A DNA stretch of 64,000 nt. Source: Actinokineospora enzanensis DSM 44649 (lineage in GTDB: Bacteria > Actinomycetota > Actinomycetes > Mycobacteriales > Pseudonocardiaceae). Positions 16,408 to 25,285 of the stretch are shown one piece after another. The notes under the pieces were generated by a model. The model did no database searches. It was not told the origin of the DNA and saw only the letters and a program-made list of their open reading frames with translations. The stretch covers positions 83,805 through 147,804 of the forward strand of contig NZ_KB894405.1 in the NCBI RefSeq assembly GCF_000374445.1, written 5' to 3'. How positions within the stretch are numbered: the stretch's first letter is position 1; each line of letters starts with the position of its first letter. The position numbers and the translations under genes are program-made.

Positions 16408-17328
16408 ATGACGGCAATGTCTGTGCACACCGCCCTGCTCTACCGCGGCGCCGTCGAGTACCTGGCCGCGGTGGTCCCGTTCATCCGGGACGGCGTCGCC
16501 GCGGGTGAGGCCGTCGCGTTCGTCGCGCCCCGGGAGAACCTGGAGCTCGTCCGCGACGAGTGCGGCGCCGAGGGGCTCGCGGGCGCCGTGCGCTGGCTCG
16601 ACATGGCCGAGATCGGCCGCAACCCCGGCCGGGTCGTCTCCGCCGTGCTGCACCCGTTGCTCGGCCGCGCCGCCCGCGTGGTCACCGAGGTCGTCTGGCC
16701 GGGCAGGCCGCAGGCCCAATACCCGGCGTGCGTGCGGCACGAGGCGCTCGCCAACGACTTCCTCGACGGCACCCCGCTGCGCCTGCTCTGCCCCTACGAC
16801 GCCGAACGGCTCGGCCCGCTCGTGCTCGCCGACGCGCTGGCCACCCACCCGGCGGTGCTCGACCGCGCGGGCCACCGCGACAGCCCCGGCTTCGCCCCGC
16901 ACACCGCGCTCGACACCTACAACGAGGCGCCCGGCGAACCCGACGCCGTGCACGCCCTCCTGGTCGGCGTCGGCGAGCTGGGCGAGGCCCGCGCCCTCGT
17001 CTCCGCCGCCGCCCGCACGCACGGCCTGGACCACCAGCGCGTCGGCGACGCCGCCCTGGTCGTGACCGAGCTGGTCACCAACAGCATCGAGCACGGCGGC
17101 GGCCGCGCCCGGCTGAGCGTGTGGACCGACGCCGACGAGCTCGTCTGCCAGGTCCGCGACGACGGCAGGCTGGCCGACCCGCTCGCCGGACTGCGCCCCG
17201 CACCCACCGACCAGGCGCACGGCCGCGGCCTGCTGCTCGTGCACACCCTGGCCGACCTGGTCAGCATCCACGCCGACGGGTACGGCACGGTGGTCCGCGC
17301 GCATTTCACCCGCCGCGCGGGCGCTTGA
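16408..17328 (+). CDS. MEDS-domain ATP-binding regulator (anti-sigma/histidine-kinase-like)
   Basis: This 306-residue protein starts at ATG 16408, with an in-frame ATG at 16417 as an alternative. The N-terminal half (about 5-160) is a MEDS domain: HTALLYRGAVEYLAAVVPFI, GVAAGEAVAFVAP, and YPACVRHEALANDFL then LRLLCPYDAERL. The C-terminal part (about 190-300) is a GHKL ATPase of the RsbW type with N-box VVTELVTNSIEHGGG, RDDGRLADP and GRGLLLVHTLADLVSIH. Such proteins couple a sensory domain to an anti-sigma-like kinase. It is followed by a small unknown gene and a GAF-ANTAR gene in an apparent operon. Translation may be entered by coupling from the mini-ORF repeats immediately upstream. Confidence 0.85.
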   Translation: MTAMSVHTALLYRGAVEYLAAVVPFIRDGVAAGEAVAFVAPRENLELVRDECGAEGLAGAVRWLDMAEIGRNPGRVVSAVLHPLLGRAARVVTEVVWPGRPQAQYPACVRHEALANDFLDGTPLRLLCPYDAERLGPLVLADALATHPAVLDRAGHRDSPGFAPHTALDTYNEAPGEPDAVHALLVGVGELGEARALVSAAARTHGLDHQRVGDAALVVTELVTNSIEHGGGRARLSVWTDADELVCQVRDDGRLADPLAGLRPAPTDQAHGRGLLLVHTLADLVSIHADGYGTVVRAHFTRRAGA

Positions 17329-17390
17329 CCCGCCGCGGGACCGGGTAGTTCCCCTGTCGAGGACAGGACCCGACCAGGAGGGCAGTGGAC

Positions 17391-17861
17391 ATGACCCCCG
17401 AGCACCCGCGCGGTGTGGCCCGCAGGCTGGTGGCGGTGACCCGCGGCGGCGACCTCGACCCGCGCGGCCCGTCCGGCGCGCTGGACGTGCTGGCCGGACC
17501 GGACCACCGCGACCGGCTCGCCGCCGTGCTGCGCGAACTGGTCGTGGCCACCGCGGACATGATGCTCTGCCGCGCCGAGAGCACCGGCCCGGACAAGGCG
17601 TTCGTACTGGACCTGCGCGACGACGAGGGCGCCCCGGTGCGGGTGGACACCCTCGACCCGCCGGTGCGCGCGCTGGTGCGGGCCCTGCTCGCGCAGCTCA
17701 ACGGCCGCCCCGAGGACGTCGACTACCAGCTGGAGCTGGCCATGCGCGAGGACCCGCGGTTCGACCCGGTGGACGTGCTGGTGCTGGCGCTGCTGTGGAC
17801 GGTCGGCTCGATCGAGTGGTGCGAACGGCACGACGCCCCCACGCCCGGCTGGCTGGCATGA
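17391..17861 (+). CDS. Hypothetical protein in MEDS-ANTAR operon
   Basis: This 156-residue soluble protein has no recognised domain. It has a basic N terminus (RGVARRLVAVTRGG), an Ala/Leu-rich helical middle (DRLAAVLRELVVATADMML) and a C-terminal EDPRFDPVDVLVLALLWTVG segment with a terminal Trp/Cys/His-containing stretch. The ATG at 17391 is chosen because AGGAGGG (17376-17382) lies 8 bases before it. A GTG at 17385 would be too close. Its TGA overlaps the ATG of the next gene (ATGA at 17858), which argues for joint translation with the GAF-ANTAR protein. A role as an accessory factor in that signalling unit is only a guess from position. Confidence 0.75.
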   Translation: MTPEHPRGVARRLVAVTRGGDLDPRGPSGALDVLAGPDHRDRLAAVLRELVVATADMMLCRAESTGPDKAFVLDLRDDEGAPVRVDTLDPPVRALVRALLAQLNGRPEDVDYQLELAMREDPRFDPVDVLVLALLWTVGSIEWCERHDAPTPGWLA

Positions 17862-18592
17862 CCGATGTGCTCTCGCTGGCCCAGGAACTGGCCGAGGTCA
17901 CCCGGCTGGTCGAGGCCGACGACCTCACCACCGCGTTCGACCGCTTCACCCGCCGCGCGGTGGACACCGTCCCCGGCTGCGCGCACGCGTCGATCACCGT
18001 CCGCACCGCGCGGGGGCTGGTGGAGACCCTCGGCGACGACCCGCGCGACCTGGACCTGGTGACCTCCGGCCCGATCCTGGAAGCGGTCACGCACGCCGAG
18101 CCGCGCCGACTCGACGACGTGGCCACCGACCAGCGCTGGCCCGCCTTCTCCGCCCAGGCCGCGCTGTTGGGCTTACGCGGCTGCCTGGCCCTGCCCGTGG
18201 TCACCCGCGGGCCGTCCAGGGCGGTCTTCACCCTGTTCTCGGACGAGCCGAACCGGTTCGACGAGTCCGCCTACGACCTGGTGATCCTGTTGACCCTGCA
18301 CGCCGGTGTCGTGTTCGACAACGTGAGCCTCTACCACGACACCACCCGCCTGGTGGAGCAGCTGCGCACGGCCTTGGGCACACGCGTGACCATCGGCCGT
18401 GCCCAGGGACTTCTCATGGCCCACTTCGGCTATACCAGCGACCGCGCCTTCGACTCGCTGCGCACGGCCTCGCAGAACGGCAACGCGAAGCTGCGCGACC
18501 TGTCCGCGGCCCTGGTGGACGCGCACGACCGCGGGGTCTTCGCGGACACGCTGCGCACGTTGCGCTTCGCGGAGCTGGGCGATCTGGTGTGA
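17858..18592 (+). CDS. GAF-ANTAR transcription antitermination regulator
   Basis: This 244-residue protein has a GAF domain over about residues 10-165 (HASITVRTARGLVETLGD, LRGCLALPVVTRG) and a C-terminal ANTAR domain from about 180 (GTRVTIGRAQGLLMAHFGYTS, then AFDSLRTASQNGNAKLRDLS). ANTAR domains bind paired RNA hairpins in leaders and prevent termination. The GAF domain would receive the signal. No obvious two-hairpin ANTAR target is visible in the window. The gene is coupled by ATGA to the unknown gene upstream and ends 6 bp from the convergent FBP gene. Confidence 0.88.
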   Translation: MTDVLSLAQELAEVTRLVEADDLTTAFDRFTRRAVDTVPGCAHASITVRTARGLVETLGDDPRDLDLVTSGPILEAVTHAEPRRLDDVATDQRWPAFSAQAALLGLRGCLALPVVTRGPSRAVFTLFSDEPNRFDESAYDLVILLTLHAGVVFDNVSLYHDTTRLVEQLRTALGTRVTIGRAQGLLMAHFGYTSDRAFDSLRTASQNGNAKLRDLSAALVDAHDRGVFADTLRTLRFAELGDLV

Positions 18593-18598
18593 CCGCCG

Positions 18599-19096
18599 TC
18601 AGTTCTCCAGCACGCTGACCAGGAAGCTGTCGAGGTTGAGCTGCAGCCGCAAGACCTTCTCGTCCAACGAGATCGACTCGTCGGCCTGCGAGGCCTCGGT
18701 GCGCTTCTTCTTGCGCAGGTAGAGCGAACAGGCGAGATCCGCGCAGATGTAGGTGCCGCGCGAGTTGCCCTGCCTACCCGCCGCCCCCGACTTGCGCGCG
18801 GTGAACAGGGAGACTCCGTTGGAGGTGTGCGCGGTGAGGCACAGCGAGCAGATCGACGACCGCATCAGGCTCTTGGGCCCCGGCGGCGGCTTCCGCAGCG
18901 TGATCCCCACCAGGTCCTCGCGGTGCGCGGTGACGAGGTAGCCCCGGTCCGGGGCACCGGAGTCGGTCCAGCCCAGGAAGTCCAGATCGGACCAGGGCAG
19001 GGCCGCCAGCTCCCGGGGCATCGGCAGCCGCTTGGCCTCGCCCTGTGAGCAGTTCACGAAACTGCCCCGGATCTCGCGTTCGGTCAACTCGTCCAC
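18599..19096 (-). CDS. FBP-type treble-clef zinc-finger protein
   Basis: This 165-residue protein resembles the actinobacterial proteins annotated as FBP (C-terminal treble-clef zinc-finger of the Mycobacterium smegmatis FBP). The N terminus (VDELTEREIRGSFVNCSQGEAKRLP) is characteristic. The zinc ligands are likely SSICSLCLTAH (C-x2-C) and YICADLACSLYLR (C-x4-C) at about residues 90-135. The family is thought to act on translation or elongation factors, but its function is not settled. The GTG at 19096 is preferred. An in-frame extension to 19183 has no family-like sequence. The gene is 55 bp downstream of recQ on the same strand. Confidence 0.85.
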   Translation of the reverse strand: MDELTEREIRGSFVNCSQGEAKRLPMPRELAALPWSDLDFLGWTDSGAPDRGYLVTAHREDLVGITLRKPPPGPKSLMRSSICSLCLTAHTSNGVSLFTARKSGAAGRQGNSRGTYICADLACSLYLRKKKRTEASQADESISLDEKVLRLQLNLDSFLVSVLEN

Positions 19097-19151
19097 GGTG
19101 GCAGTCTCCGACCCCCGAACCGACCCCGCAACCAGTTTTCCCCCGGTGTGG

Positions 19152-21002
19152 TCAGCGGAACTCCGCCAGCACGTCGAGAACACCCTGTCCGTACCGGGCC
19201 AGCTTGGTCTCGCCCACCCCGTTGACCCCGGCCAGGTCCGACAACGCCTTCGGCATCAACGTCGCGATCTGCCGCAACGTCGCGTCGTGCAGGATCACGT
19301 ACGCCGGGACGCCCTGCTCGCGCGCCTCCGCACCGCGCCAGGCCCGCAACGCCTCGAACACCGGCGCGGCCTCGGCGGGCATGTCCACCGCGGCGGTCTT
19401 CTTCGGCTTCGCGACCGCGGCGCGGGCGACCTTTTCGGACTCCCGCCGCAGCATCACCTCACGTTTACGCCCCAACACGTCGTCGCTGGCCGTCGTGAGC
19501 GCGAACGTCCCGTAGTCGCCCTCGACGGTCAGCAGCCCCTGGGCCAGCAGCTGCCGCACGACACCGCGCCACGCGGCCTCGCTCAGGTCGGCGCCGATCC
19601 CGAACACCGTCAGCTGGTCGTGCCGGTGCTGCACCACCTTGTCGGTGCGCTTGCCCAGCAGGATGTCGATGACCTGACCGGCGCCGAACCGCTGGTTGCG
19701 CTCCCGGTCGAGCCGCCACACCGTGGACAGCAGCTTCTGCGCGGGCACGGTCCCGTCCCAGGACTCCGGCGGGTTCAGGCAGGTGTCGCAGTTCCCGCAC
19801 TTCTCCCCGGACTGCCCGAAGTAGTTCAGCAACTGGACCCGGCGGCATTCCACCGTCTCGCACAACGCGAGCATCGCGTCGAGATGCCGCGACTGCTTGC
19901 GCCGGTGCGCCTCGTCGCCCTCGGACGAGTCGATCATCTTCCGCTGCTGCACGACATCCTGGAGCCCGTAGGCCAGCCACGCGGTCGACGGCAGCCCGTC
20001 GCGGCCCGCGCGGCCGGTCTCCTGGTAGTAGCCCTCCACCGACTTGGGCAGGTCCAGGTGCGCCACGAACCGCACGTCCGGTTTGTCGATCCCCATCCCG
20101 AAAGCGATGGTGGCGACCACGATCAGCCCGTCCTCGCGCAGGAACCGGGACTGGTTCGTCGACCGGGTCCGCGCGTCCAGCCCCGCGTGGTACGGCACGG
20201 CCTTGATCCCGTTGTCGCACAGGAACTGCGCGGTCTTCTCCACCGACGCCCGCGACAGGCAGTACACGATCCCCGCGTCGCCCGCGTGTTCGGTGCGGAT
20301 CAGCGCGAGCAGCTGCTGGTTCGCGCCCGCCTTGGGGACGATCCGGTACTGGATGTTGGGGCGGTCGAAGCTGGCGACGAAGTGCTCGGCCTGCTCCAGG
20401 TTCAACCGCTGCGCGATCTCCCCGTGCGTCGCCTTGGTGGCCGTCGCCGTGAGCGCGATCCGCGGCACGTCCGGCCACCGCTCGTGCAGCTCGGAAAGCC
20501 CCAGGTAGTCCGGCCGGAAGTCATGCCCCCACTGCGACACGCAGTGCGCCTCGTCGATGGCGAACAACGAGACCTTCCCGCGCTCCAACAGCTGGATCGT
20601 CGGCTCCAGCCGAAGCCGTTCCGGCGCCAGGTAGAGCAGGTCCAGCTCCCCGTCCACGAACGCCTGCTCGACCTGCCGACGAGCCTGGAAGTCCTGTGTG
20701 GAGTTGAGGAACCCGGCCCGCACCCCGAGCGCGTGCAGCGCGTCGACCTGGTCCTGCATCAACGCGATCAACGGCGAGATCACCACACCCACACCGGACC
20801 GCACGAGCGCGGGGATCTGATAACACAGCGACTTCCCGCCACCGGTCGGCATCAGCACCAGCGCGTCGCCGCCGCCGATCACGTGCTCGATGATGTCCGC
20901 CTGCCTGCCGCGGAACTCGCTGTAGCCGAAGACGCGCCGCAACACCTCGACGGCCTCGGAGGGATTATCGGTCGCATCGGTCTCGATCGTGACGCCAGAC
21001 AC
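19152..21002 (-). CDS. recQ: ATP-dependent DNA helicase RecQ
   Basis: This 616-residue protein has motif [17 protein letters not shown], motif [19 protein letters not shown] (DEAH plus the RecQ aromatic-rich loop), motif [10 protein letters not shown], motif [17 protein letters not shown], motif [14 protein letters not shown], a zinc-binding C-x2-C pair around [13 protein letters not shown] in the RQC domain, and a C-terminal HRDC domain ([20 protein letters not shown]). It unwinds DNA 3' to 5' in recombination and repair. The GTG at 21002 is chosen because AGGA lies 8 bases upstream and the helicase sequence begins about 20 residues later. It is divergent from the pirin gene. Confidence 0.95.
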   Translation of the reverse strand: MSGVTIETDATDNPSEAVEVLRRVFGYSEFRGRQADIIEHVIGGGDALVLMPTGGGKSLCYQIPALVRSGVGVVISPLIALMQDQVDALHALGVRAGFLNSTQDFQARRQVEQAFVDGELDLLYLAPERLRLEPTIQLLERGKVSLFAIDEAHCVSQWGHDFRPDYLGLSELHERWPDVPRIALTATATKATHGEIAQRLNLEQAEHFVASFDRPNIQYRIVPKAGANQQLLALIRTEHAGDAGIVYCLSRASVEKTAQFLCDNGIKAVPYHAGLDARTRSTNQSRFLREDGLIVVATIAFGMGIDKPDVRFVAHLDLPKSVEGYYQETGRAGRDGLPSTAWLAYGLQDVVQQRKMIDSSEGDEAHRRKQSRHLDAMLALCETVECRRVQLLNYFGQSGEKCGNCDTCLNPPESWDGTVPAQKLLSTVWRLDRERNQRFGAGQVIDILLGKRTDKVVQHRHDQLTVFGIGADLSEAAWRGVVRQLLAQGLLTVEGDYGTFALTTASDDVLGRKREVMLRRESEKVARAAVAKPKKTAAVDMPAEAAPVFEALRAWRGAEAREQGVPAYVILHDATLRQIATLMPKALSDLAGVNGVGETKLARYGQGVLDVLAEFR

Positions 21003-21104
21003 GGCCGCGATCCTACGACGCCTGCCCGACGCCCGTCGCCACGGTGCGCGCGCCCTGTGGACAACTACGCTGACCCGCATGCCGAACCCCGCTGACCCGC
21101 ACCG

Positions 21105-22061
21105 ATGAGCAACACCGACCCCGCGCCCGGCGAACACCACTGCAGGCCCACCCCCGGCACGACACCCGAGGTTCTGCACGCCCGCGCCGTCCCCCTCGGC
21201 GGCCCCCGCGCCATCCGCGTCCACCGCACCCTCCCCCAACGCACCCGCTCCCTCATCGGCGCGTGGTGCTTCGCGGACCACTACGGCCCGGAACGCGCCC
21301 TCGGCATGGACGTCGCACCCCATCCCCACACAGGCCTGCAAACGGTCAGTTGGCTCTTCGAGGGAGAGATCGAACACCGCGACAGCCTGGGCACTCACGC
21401 CCTTGTGCGGCCGGGCGAGGTCAATCTGATGACCGGGGGAGCGGGAATCTGCCACTCCGAGACATCCACCGCGGCTAGTCCGGTTCTGCACGGCGTGCAG
21501 TTGTGGGTAGCACTACCTGACGCAGACAGGCACACGGCGCGCGCGTTCGAACACTTCGCCCCGGAACCGGTAGAACTGCCCGGCGCGTCGCTCCGAGTGT
21601 TCCTGGGCAACCTCGCTGGCACTGCGTCACCGGTACGGACATTCACGCCATTGCTGGGAGCGGAACTGACTCTCGCTCCCCATTCTCGCCGCACACTCGA
21701 CATCGATCCCGCCTTCGAACACGGAGTGCTGCTCGACACCGGGCGGGTGGCCGTGGCGGGGACGGACCTGGCACCGACCGATCTCGGCTACATCTGCCCC
21801 GGCAGAACCACTCTGGACCTGACGAACCGCACGGACGCGCCCGCCCGGATGCTGCTGCTCGGCGGCCCGCCGTTCCCGGAGCCGATCCTGATGTGGTGGA
21901 ACTTCGTGGCCCGCACCCACGAGGAAATCGCGTCCTACCGAGCCGAATGGGAGGCGGGTTCCGCCCGCTTCGGCCAGGTCACCGGCTACCCCGGCACCCC
22001 CGCCCGCCTCCCGGCACCGCCGATACCCCCCGTGCGCATCAAGCCCCGCCACAACCCCTGA
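21105..22061 (+). CDS. Pirin family protein
   Basis: This 318-residue bicupin protein has the pirin motifs [57 protein letters not shown], which together hold the conserved His-His-His-Glu iron ligands, and a C-terminal cupin with [20 protein letters not shown]. In family members the metal centre gives quercetin dioxygenase activity or redox sensing, and which applies here is unknown. The ATG at 21105 follows a 102-bp divergent gap from recQ. There is no strong ribosome site, so leaderless translation is possible. Confidence 0.92.
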   Translation: MSNTDPAPGEHHCRPTPGTTPEVLHARAVPLGGPRAIRVHRTLPQRTRSLIGAWCFADHYGPERALGMDVAPHPHTGLQTVSWLFEGEIEHRDSLGTHALVRPGEVNLMTGGAGICHSETSTAASPVLHGVQLWVALPDADRHTARAFEHFAPEPVELPGASLRVFLGNLAGTASPVRTFTPLLGAELTLAPHSRRTLDIDPAFEHGVLLDTGRVAVAGTDLAPTDLGYICPGRTTLDLTNRTDAPARMLLLGGPPFPEPILMWWNFVARTHEEIASYRAEWEAGSARFGQVTGYPGTPARLPAPPIPPVRIKPRHNP

Positions 22062-22347
22062 GTTGTCCACAACCCCCCGAATCCATCCCCACCCCACCCA
22101 CACCCCCTCTTGACAACCCCCCGAATCCGATACCCTCAGAAAGGGACCCAAAACCCCTAGGGCGGGCGGGGCGCACGCGAGCGATGATCTTGAACCGCGG
22201 ATGATCACTCCCGACGGTGCATTCTCGGCGGAGAGTTATCCACAATCCCCACAATTCATCCACAGTCCGTCGACCACCCGCCCATCCAACTCACCACCCC
22301 TAACCCGACCACCCCAAACTCGGCTACCCCTGACTGGACCACCACGC
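22062..22347. other. Intergenic region with DnaA-box-like sequences
   Basis: This 286-bp gene-free stretch follows pirin. TTGTCCACA (22063-22071) and a perfect TTATCCACA (22236-22244) match the DnaA-box consensus, with a weaker TCATCCACA nearby. The rest is C-rich and shows no ORF of merit. There is no dnaA or dnaN near it, so it is not offered as an origin. Confidence 0.4.
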
Positions 22348-22437
22348 GGGATCGCGCCGGTCTCTTCCAGCCCGATCACGTGCGGCCCCCCGGGCCGCAC
22401 GTGATCGGGCTGGAAGAGACCGGCTGAAGGCGATCCC
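22348..22437. repeat. 33-bp perfect inverted repeat with 8-bp outer extension
   Basis: The left arm at 22356-22388 and right arm at 22392-22424 are exactly complementary and separated by only CCC. A further 8-bp pair, GGGATCGC (22348-22355) and GCGATCCC (22430-22437), continues the stem after a 5-base bulge (TGAAG). It lies 192 bp upstream of the chemoreceptor start and 286 bp after pirin. The arms contain CGATCACGTG and TCTTCCAGCC. It is far longer than ordinary terminators, and a U-tract is absent. Confidence 0.95.
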
Positions 22438-22628
22438 GCCGCGAGGCGAAGCCGAGCCAATTAACACAGCAGCAGCCGCTATGCATCTCTGCACCGACCG
22501 CCCCGTGGCCCGCCGAACCACCCCAACAAACACACCCCCTGATCGGGTTACCTCCCACATCGCCCCTCAGGACCGTGGTCGCCCTGCCGAAGACAGCCGG
22601 GAGAGGTCCAGCCGAATATGGAGGGTCG

Positions 22629-24230
22629 ATGAGCGAGACGCGTCGGGGAGGACTGGGGGCGCGCTTCGGCGACCTCCCGGTCACGGTCAAGATCTACAGC
22701 GCGGTGGCCGTCGTGCTCGTCGCCTTCGGCGTCGTGGTCGCGCTGAGCCTCAGCGGGTCCGGCAGACTGACCGACGGCGCGCAGAGTGTCTACGACAACG
22801 GCGTCAAGCCCACCCAGACCCTCGCCGAGATACGGTCGGACATCCTGACCGACCGCAACTTCATGCTCAACTACTACATGTCCGACGCGCAGTGGCGGCC
22901 CAAGAACAAGCAGTCCATGACCGCCCTGGACGCCGAGATCCAGGAGCACTTCGGCCTGTTCGCCACGCAGACCGCCGACCAGGCCACGCTCGCCGCGCTG
23001 CGCGACACCTGGGCGTCCTACCTGCAGGTGCGCGACCAGCAGATGATCCCCGCCGCGGACGCCAACGACCTGGGCACCTTCTGGGACGGCTACAACAAGG
23101 CCGACCAGCTCACCACCACCATCGACAAGCAGCTCGACACGCTCACCACCAGCCAGTCCACCGCCGCCGCCGCCGACGCCACCGAGGTGCACGACACCGG
23201 CGTGCGCACCGACTGGATGATCGTCATCGGCGCCCTGGTCGGCCTGCTGCTCGGCGTGCTGCTGGCCTGGATCGTGGCCCGCTCGGTCACCGGCCCGCTG
23301 CGCCGCGTCACCGGCGTCCTGGCCGCCGTGGCCGACGGCGACCTGACCCGCCGCGCCGACGTGCACCGCCGGGACGAGGTCGGGAAGATGGCCGCCGCGC
23401 TCAACCGCGCCACCGACAGCATGCTCGACACCGTCCGCACCATCGGCGGCAACGCGGCCGCGCTCGGCGGCTCCTCACGGAACATGGCCCAGGCGGGCGA
23501 CACCCTCGCCCGCGGCGCCGCGCAGACCGCCGACCGCGCCGACGCCGTCCGCCAGGCCGCCCAGGACGTGTCACTGCACGTGCAGACGCTGGCCACCGCC
23601 TCGGAGGAGATGGGCGCCTCGATCCGCGAGATCGCCTCCAACGCCTCCGACGCCGCCCGTGTCGCCGCCGACGCGGTGGTGTCCGCCCAGGAGACCACCG
23701 ACATCGTCGGCAAGCTGGGCGAGTCGTCCACCGAGATCGGCAACATCGTCAAGGTCATCACCTCGATCGCCGAGCAGACCAACCTGCTGGCGCTGAACGC
23801 CACCATCGAGGCCGCCCGCGCGGGCGACGCGGGCAAGGGCTTCGCCGTGGTCGCCAGCGAGGTCAAGGACCTGGCCCAGGAGACCGCGAAGGCCACCGAG
23901 AACATCGCCGCCCGGGTGCAGATGATCCAGGGCGAGACCTCATCGGCGGTCACCGCGATCGAGCAGATCTCCGAGATCATCCACCGGATCAGCGACTACC
24001 AGTCCACCATCGCCTCCGCGGTCGAGGAGCAGACCGCCACCACCGGCGAGATGAGCCGCAGCGTCGCCGAGGCGTCCGCGGGCGCCGACGCCATCGCCGA
24101 GACCGTGACCGACGTGGCCGAGGCCGCCTCGTCCACCAGCTCGACCGTGGAGGCCTCGCGCGAGACCGCCACCGCCCTGGCGGGCATGGCGGCCGAGCTC
24201 AACGACGTGGTCGCCCGCTTCCGCGTCTGA
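22629..24230 (+). CDS. Methyl-accepting chemotaxis protein
   Basis: This 533-residue chemoreceptor has a cytoplasmic N terminus, TM1 (about 21-43), a four-helix ligand-binding periplasmic domain of about 150 residues, TM2 (about 197-222), a HAMP domain ([21 protein letters not shown], about 222-275) and a long coiled-coil signalling domain. The hairpin tip is [20 protein letters not shown] and the [16 protein letters not shown] core, at about residues 375-417. It would signal to a CheA/CheW complex, which is not in the window, so motility (for example motile spores) is only implied. The ATG at 22629 follows GGAGGG (22620-22625). A hairpin follows the stop. Confidence 0.95.
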   Translation: MSETRRGGLGARFGDLPVTVKIYSAVAVVLVAFGVVVALSLSGSGRLTDGAQSVYDNGVKPTQTLAEIRSDILTDRNFMLNYYMSDAQWRPKNKQSMTALDAEIQEHFGLFATQTADQATLAALRDTWASYLQVRDQQMIPAADANDLGTFWDGYNKADQLTTTIDKQLDTLTTSQSTAAAADATEVHDTGVRTDWMIVIGALVGLLLGVLLAWIVARSVTGPLRRVTGVLAAVADGDLTRRADVHRRDEVGKMAAALNRATDSMLDTVRTIGGNAAALGGSSRNMAQAGDTLARGAAQTADRADAVRQAAQDVSLHVQTLATASEEMGASIREIASNASDAARVAADAVVSAQETTDIVGKLGESSTEIGNIVKVITSIAEQTNLLALNATIEAARAGDAGKGFAVVASEVKDLAQETAKATENIAARVQMIQGETSSAVTAIEQISEIIHRISDYQSTIASAVEEQTATTGEMSRSVAEASAGADAIAETVTDVAEAASSTSSTVEASRETATALAGMAAELNDVVARFRV

Positions 24231-24239
24231 TCCCACTCC

Positions 24240-24282
24240 CGACATCGGGGGCGCGTCCACCACGGGCGCACCCCCGATGTCG
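24240..24282 (+). terminator. Hairpin terminator after the chemoreceptor gene
   Basis: CGACATCGGGGGCGCG (from 24240) pairs with CGCACCCCCGATGTCG (to 24282) with one bulge, 9 bases after the stop codon. No U-tract is present. The following 170 bases up to 24454 show no gene. Confidence 0.7.
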
Positions 24283-24454
24283 TGTCTCCGGTGAGCCTGA
24301 GCCTGCAGAGAGAGTTGTTTGGTGCCAACAAGTTCGGGATCCATGCCTGCCCTGGGTCGGTGCGGACACGCTGCGGGATCGGGGCAGGGCGGTCGGAGCC
24401 GGGTTCGGCGGGCTCAATCATCCTCGAACCGGTCACCGCGCGACCGATGTCGGT

Positions 24455-24661
24455 TCAATCCGGCACCCATTCGAGCAGGTCGCCCGGCTGACAGCCGAGC
24501 ACCCGGCACATCGCCTCCAGGGTGCTGAACCGCACGGCCTTGGCGCGGCCGTTCTTGAGCACCGCGACATTGGCCGGGGTCAGCCCGACGCGCTCGGCGA
24601 ACTCGCCCACGCTCATCTTCCGCTTGGCCAGCTCGACGTCGATGCGCACCACGATCGGCAT
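24455..24661 (-). CDS. Small XRE-type repressor (YozG-like)
   Basis: This 68-residue protein is little more than a helix-turn-helix domain: MPIVVRIDVELAKRKMSVGE, AERVGLTPANVAVLKNGRA, FSTLEAMCRVLGCQPGDLLE. It matches the YozG/Xre group found next to DUF2975 membrane proteins. The ATG at 24661 shares its first base with the TGA of the upstream DUF2975 gene, so the two are coupled. It probably represses its own operon through the palindrome at 25159-25181. Confidence 0.88.
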   Translation of the reverse strand: MPIVVRIDVELAKRKMSVGEFAERVGLTPANVAVLKNGRAKAVRFSTLEAMCRVLGCQPGDLLEWVPD

Positions 24662-25140
24662 CAGATCACCGCGTCCATATCGGAGCGCAGCACGGTGGCC
24701 TGTCGGAGCAACGCGCGCATGACGACCACGACCAACCCGAGCACGGTGACCCCGGTCGTCAGCAGCAACAGCAGCAGCGGCAGCCCGGGGTCGTGCCAGG
24801 TGAACAGGAGGTACCCGAGCACGCCCACGAGCACCACCCACGCCGCGAGGATCGCCCACACGATCGCGTCCACCCACACCAGCGACGCGTCGGTGAAGAT
24901 CCGGTCCCTGGTGACCAAGGTCAACAGCTGCCAGGTCGCCACGACCACCACCTGCGCGCACAGCAGCCAGAACACGGTGATCCCGGTCAACGGCCACCGC
25001 AGGTAGGCGTGGTCGGGGGACTCCCGGGCCATCGCCGCGAACTGCCCCGGCAGGGACAGCGTCTGGAAGATCACCAGGATGCCGAACAGCACCACGAGGA
25101 ACAGGCGGAGCGGGACCACCGCTCGATGAGCCGCGAACAT
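24661..25140 (-). CDS. DUF2975 family membrane protein
   Basis: This 159-residue protein has four hydrophobic segments (about residues 10-30, 55-77, 90-112, 118-142) with LVTRDRIFTDASLVWVD between the second and third. This layout, followed immediately by a YozG-type XRE gene, is the standard DUF2975 pair. The molecular function is unknown. A role of the pair in sensing membrane state is only a suggestion. The gene begins 18 bp downstream of a clear palindrome in an AT-rich patch, so the promoter is likely there. Confidence 0.85.
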   Translation of the reverse strand: MFAAHRAVVPLRLFLVVLFGILVIFQTLSLPGQFAAMARESPDHAYLRWPLTGITVFWLLCAQVVVVATWQLLTLVTRDRIFTDASLVWVDAIVWAILAAWVVLVGVLGYLLFTWHDPGLPLLLLLLTTGVTVLGLVVVVMRALLRQATVLRSDMDAVI

Positions 25141-25158
25141 GCGCCGAGTCTCGTCAGC

Positions 25159-25181
25159 TATCTATCGAATGTCAATAGATA
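25159..25181 (-). promoter_or_regulatory. Palindromic operator/promoter for the DUF2975-XRE operon
   Basis: TATCTAT (25159-25165) and ATAGATA (25175-25181) form a 7-bp perfect inverted repeat with a 9-base spacer. On the minus strand TTGACA overlaps the spacer as a consensus -35, with a weak -10 (GAGACT) 17 bases on. The AT-rich patch stands out against the genome. It lies between divergent genes and may affect both. Confidence 0.65.
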
Positions 25182-25285
25182 CCCATCGCTCGACGATCAT
25201 CGAGTCACGCGGTCGGGCGACCGGCCGGGTGCAGGCCCGGCCGACCGGGTATCCCGACACCCGGCACGCGTAAGGAGGATCCACT

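Noticed and set aside
22062..22347. Chromosomal origin
   Set aside because: Only two or three DnaA-box-like nonamers, no dnaA/dnaN/gyr genes and no AT-rich unwinding stretch.
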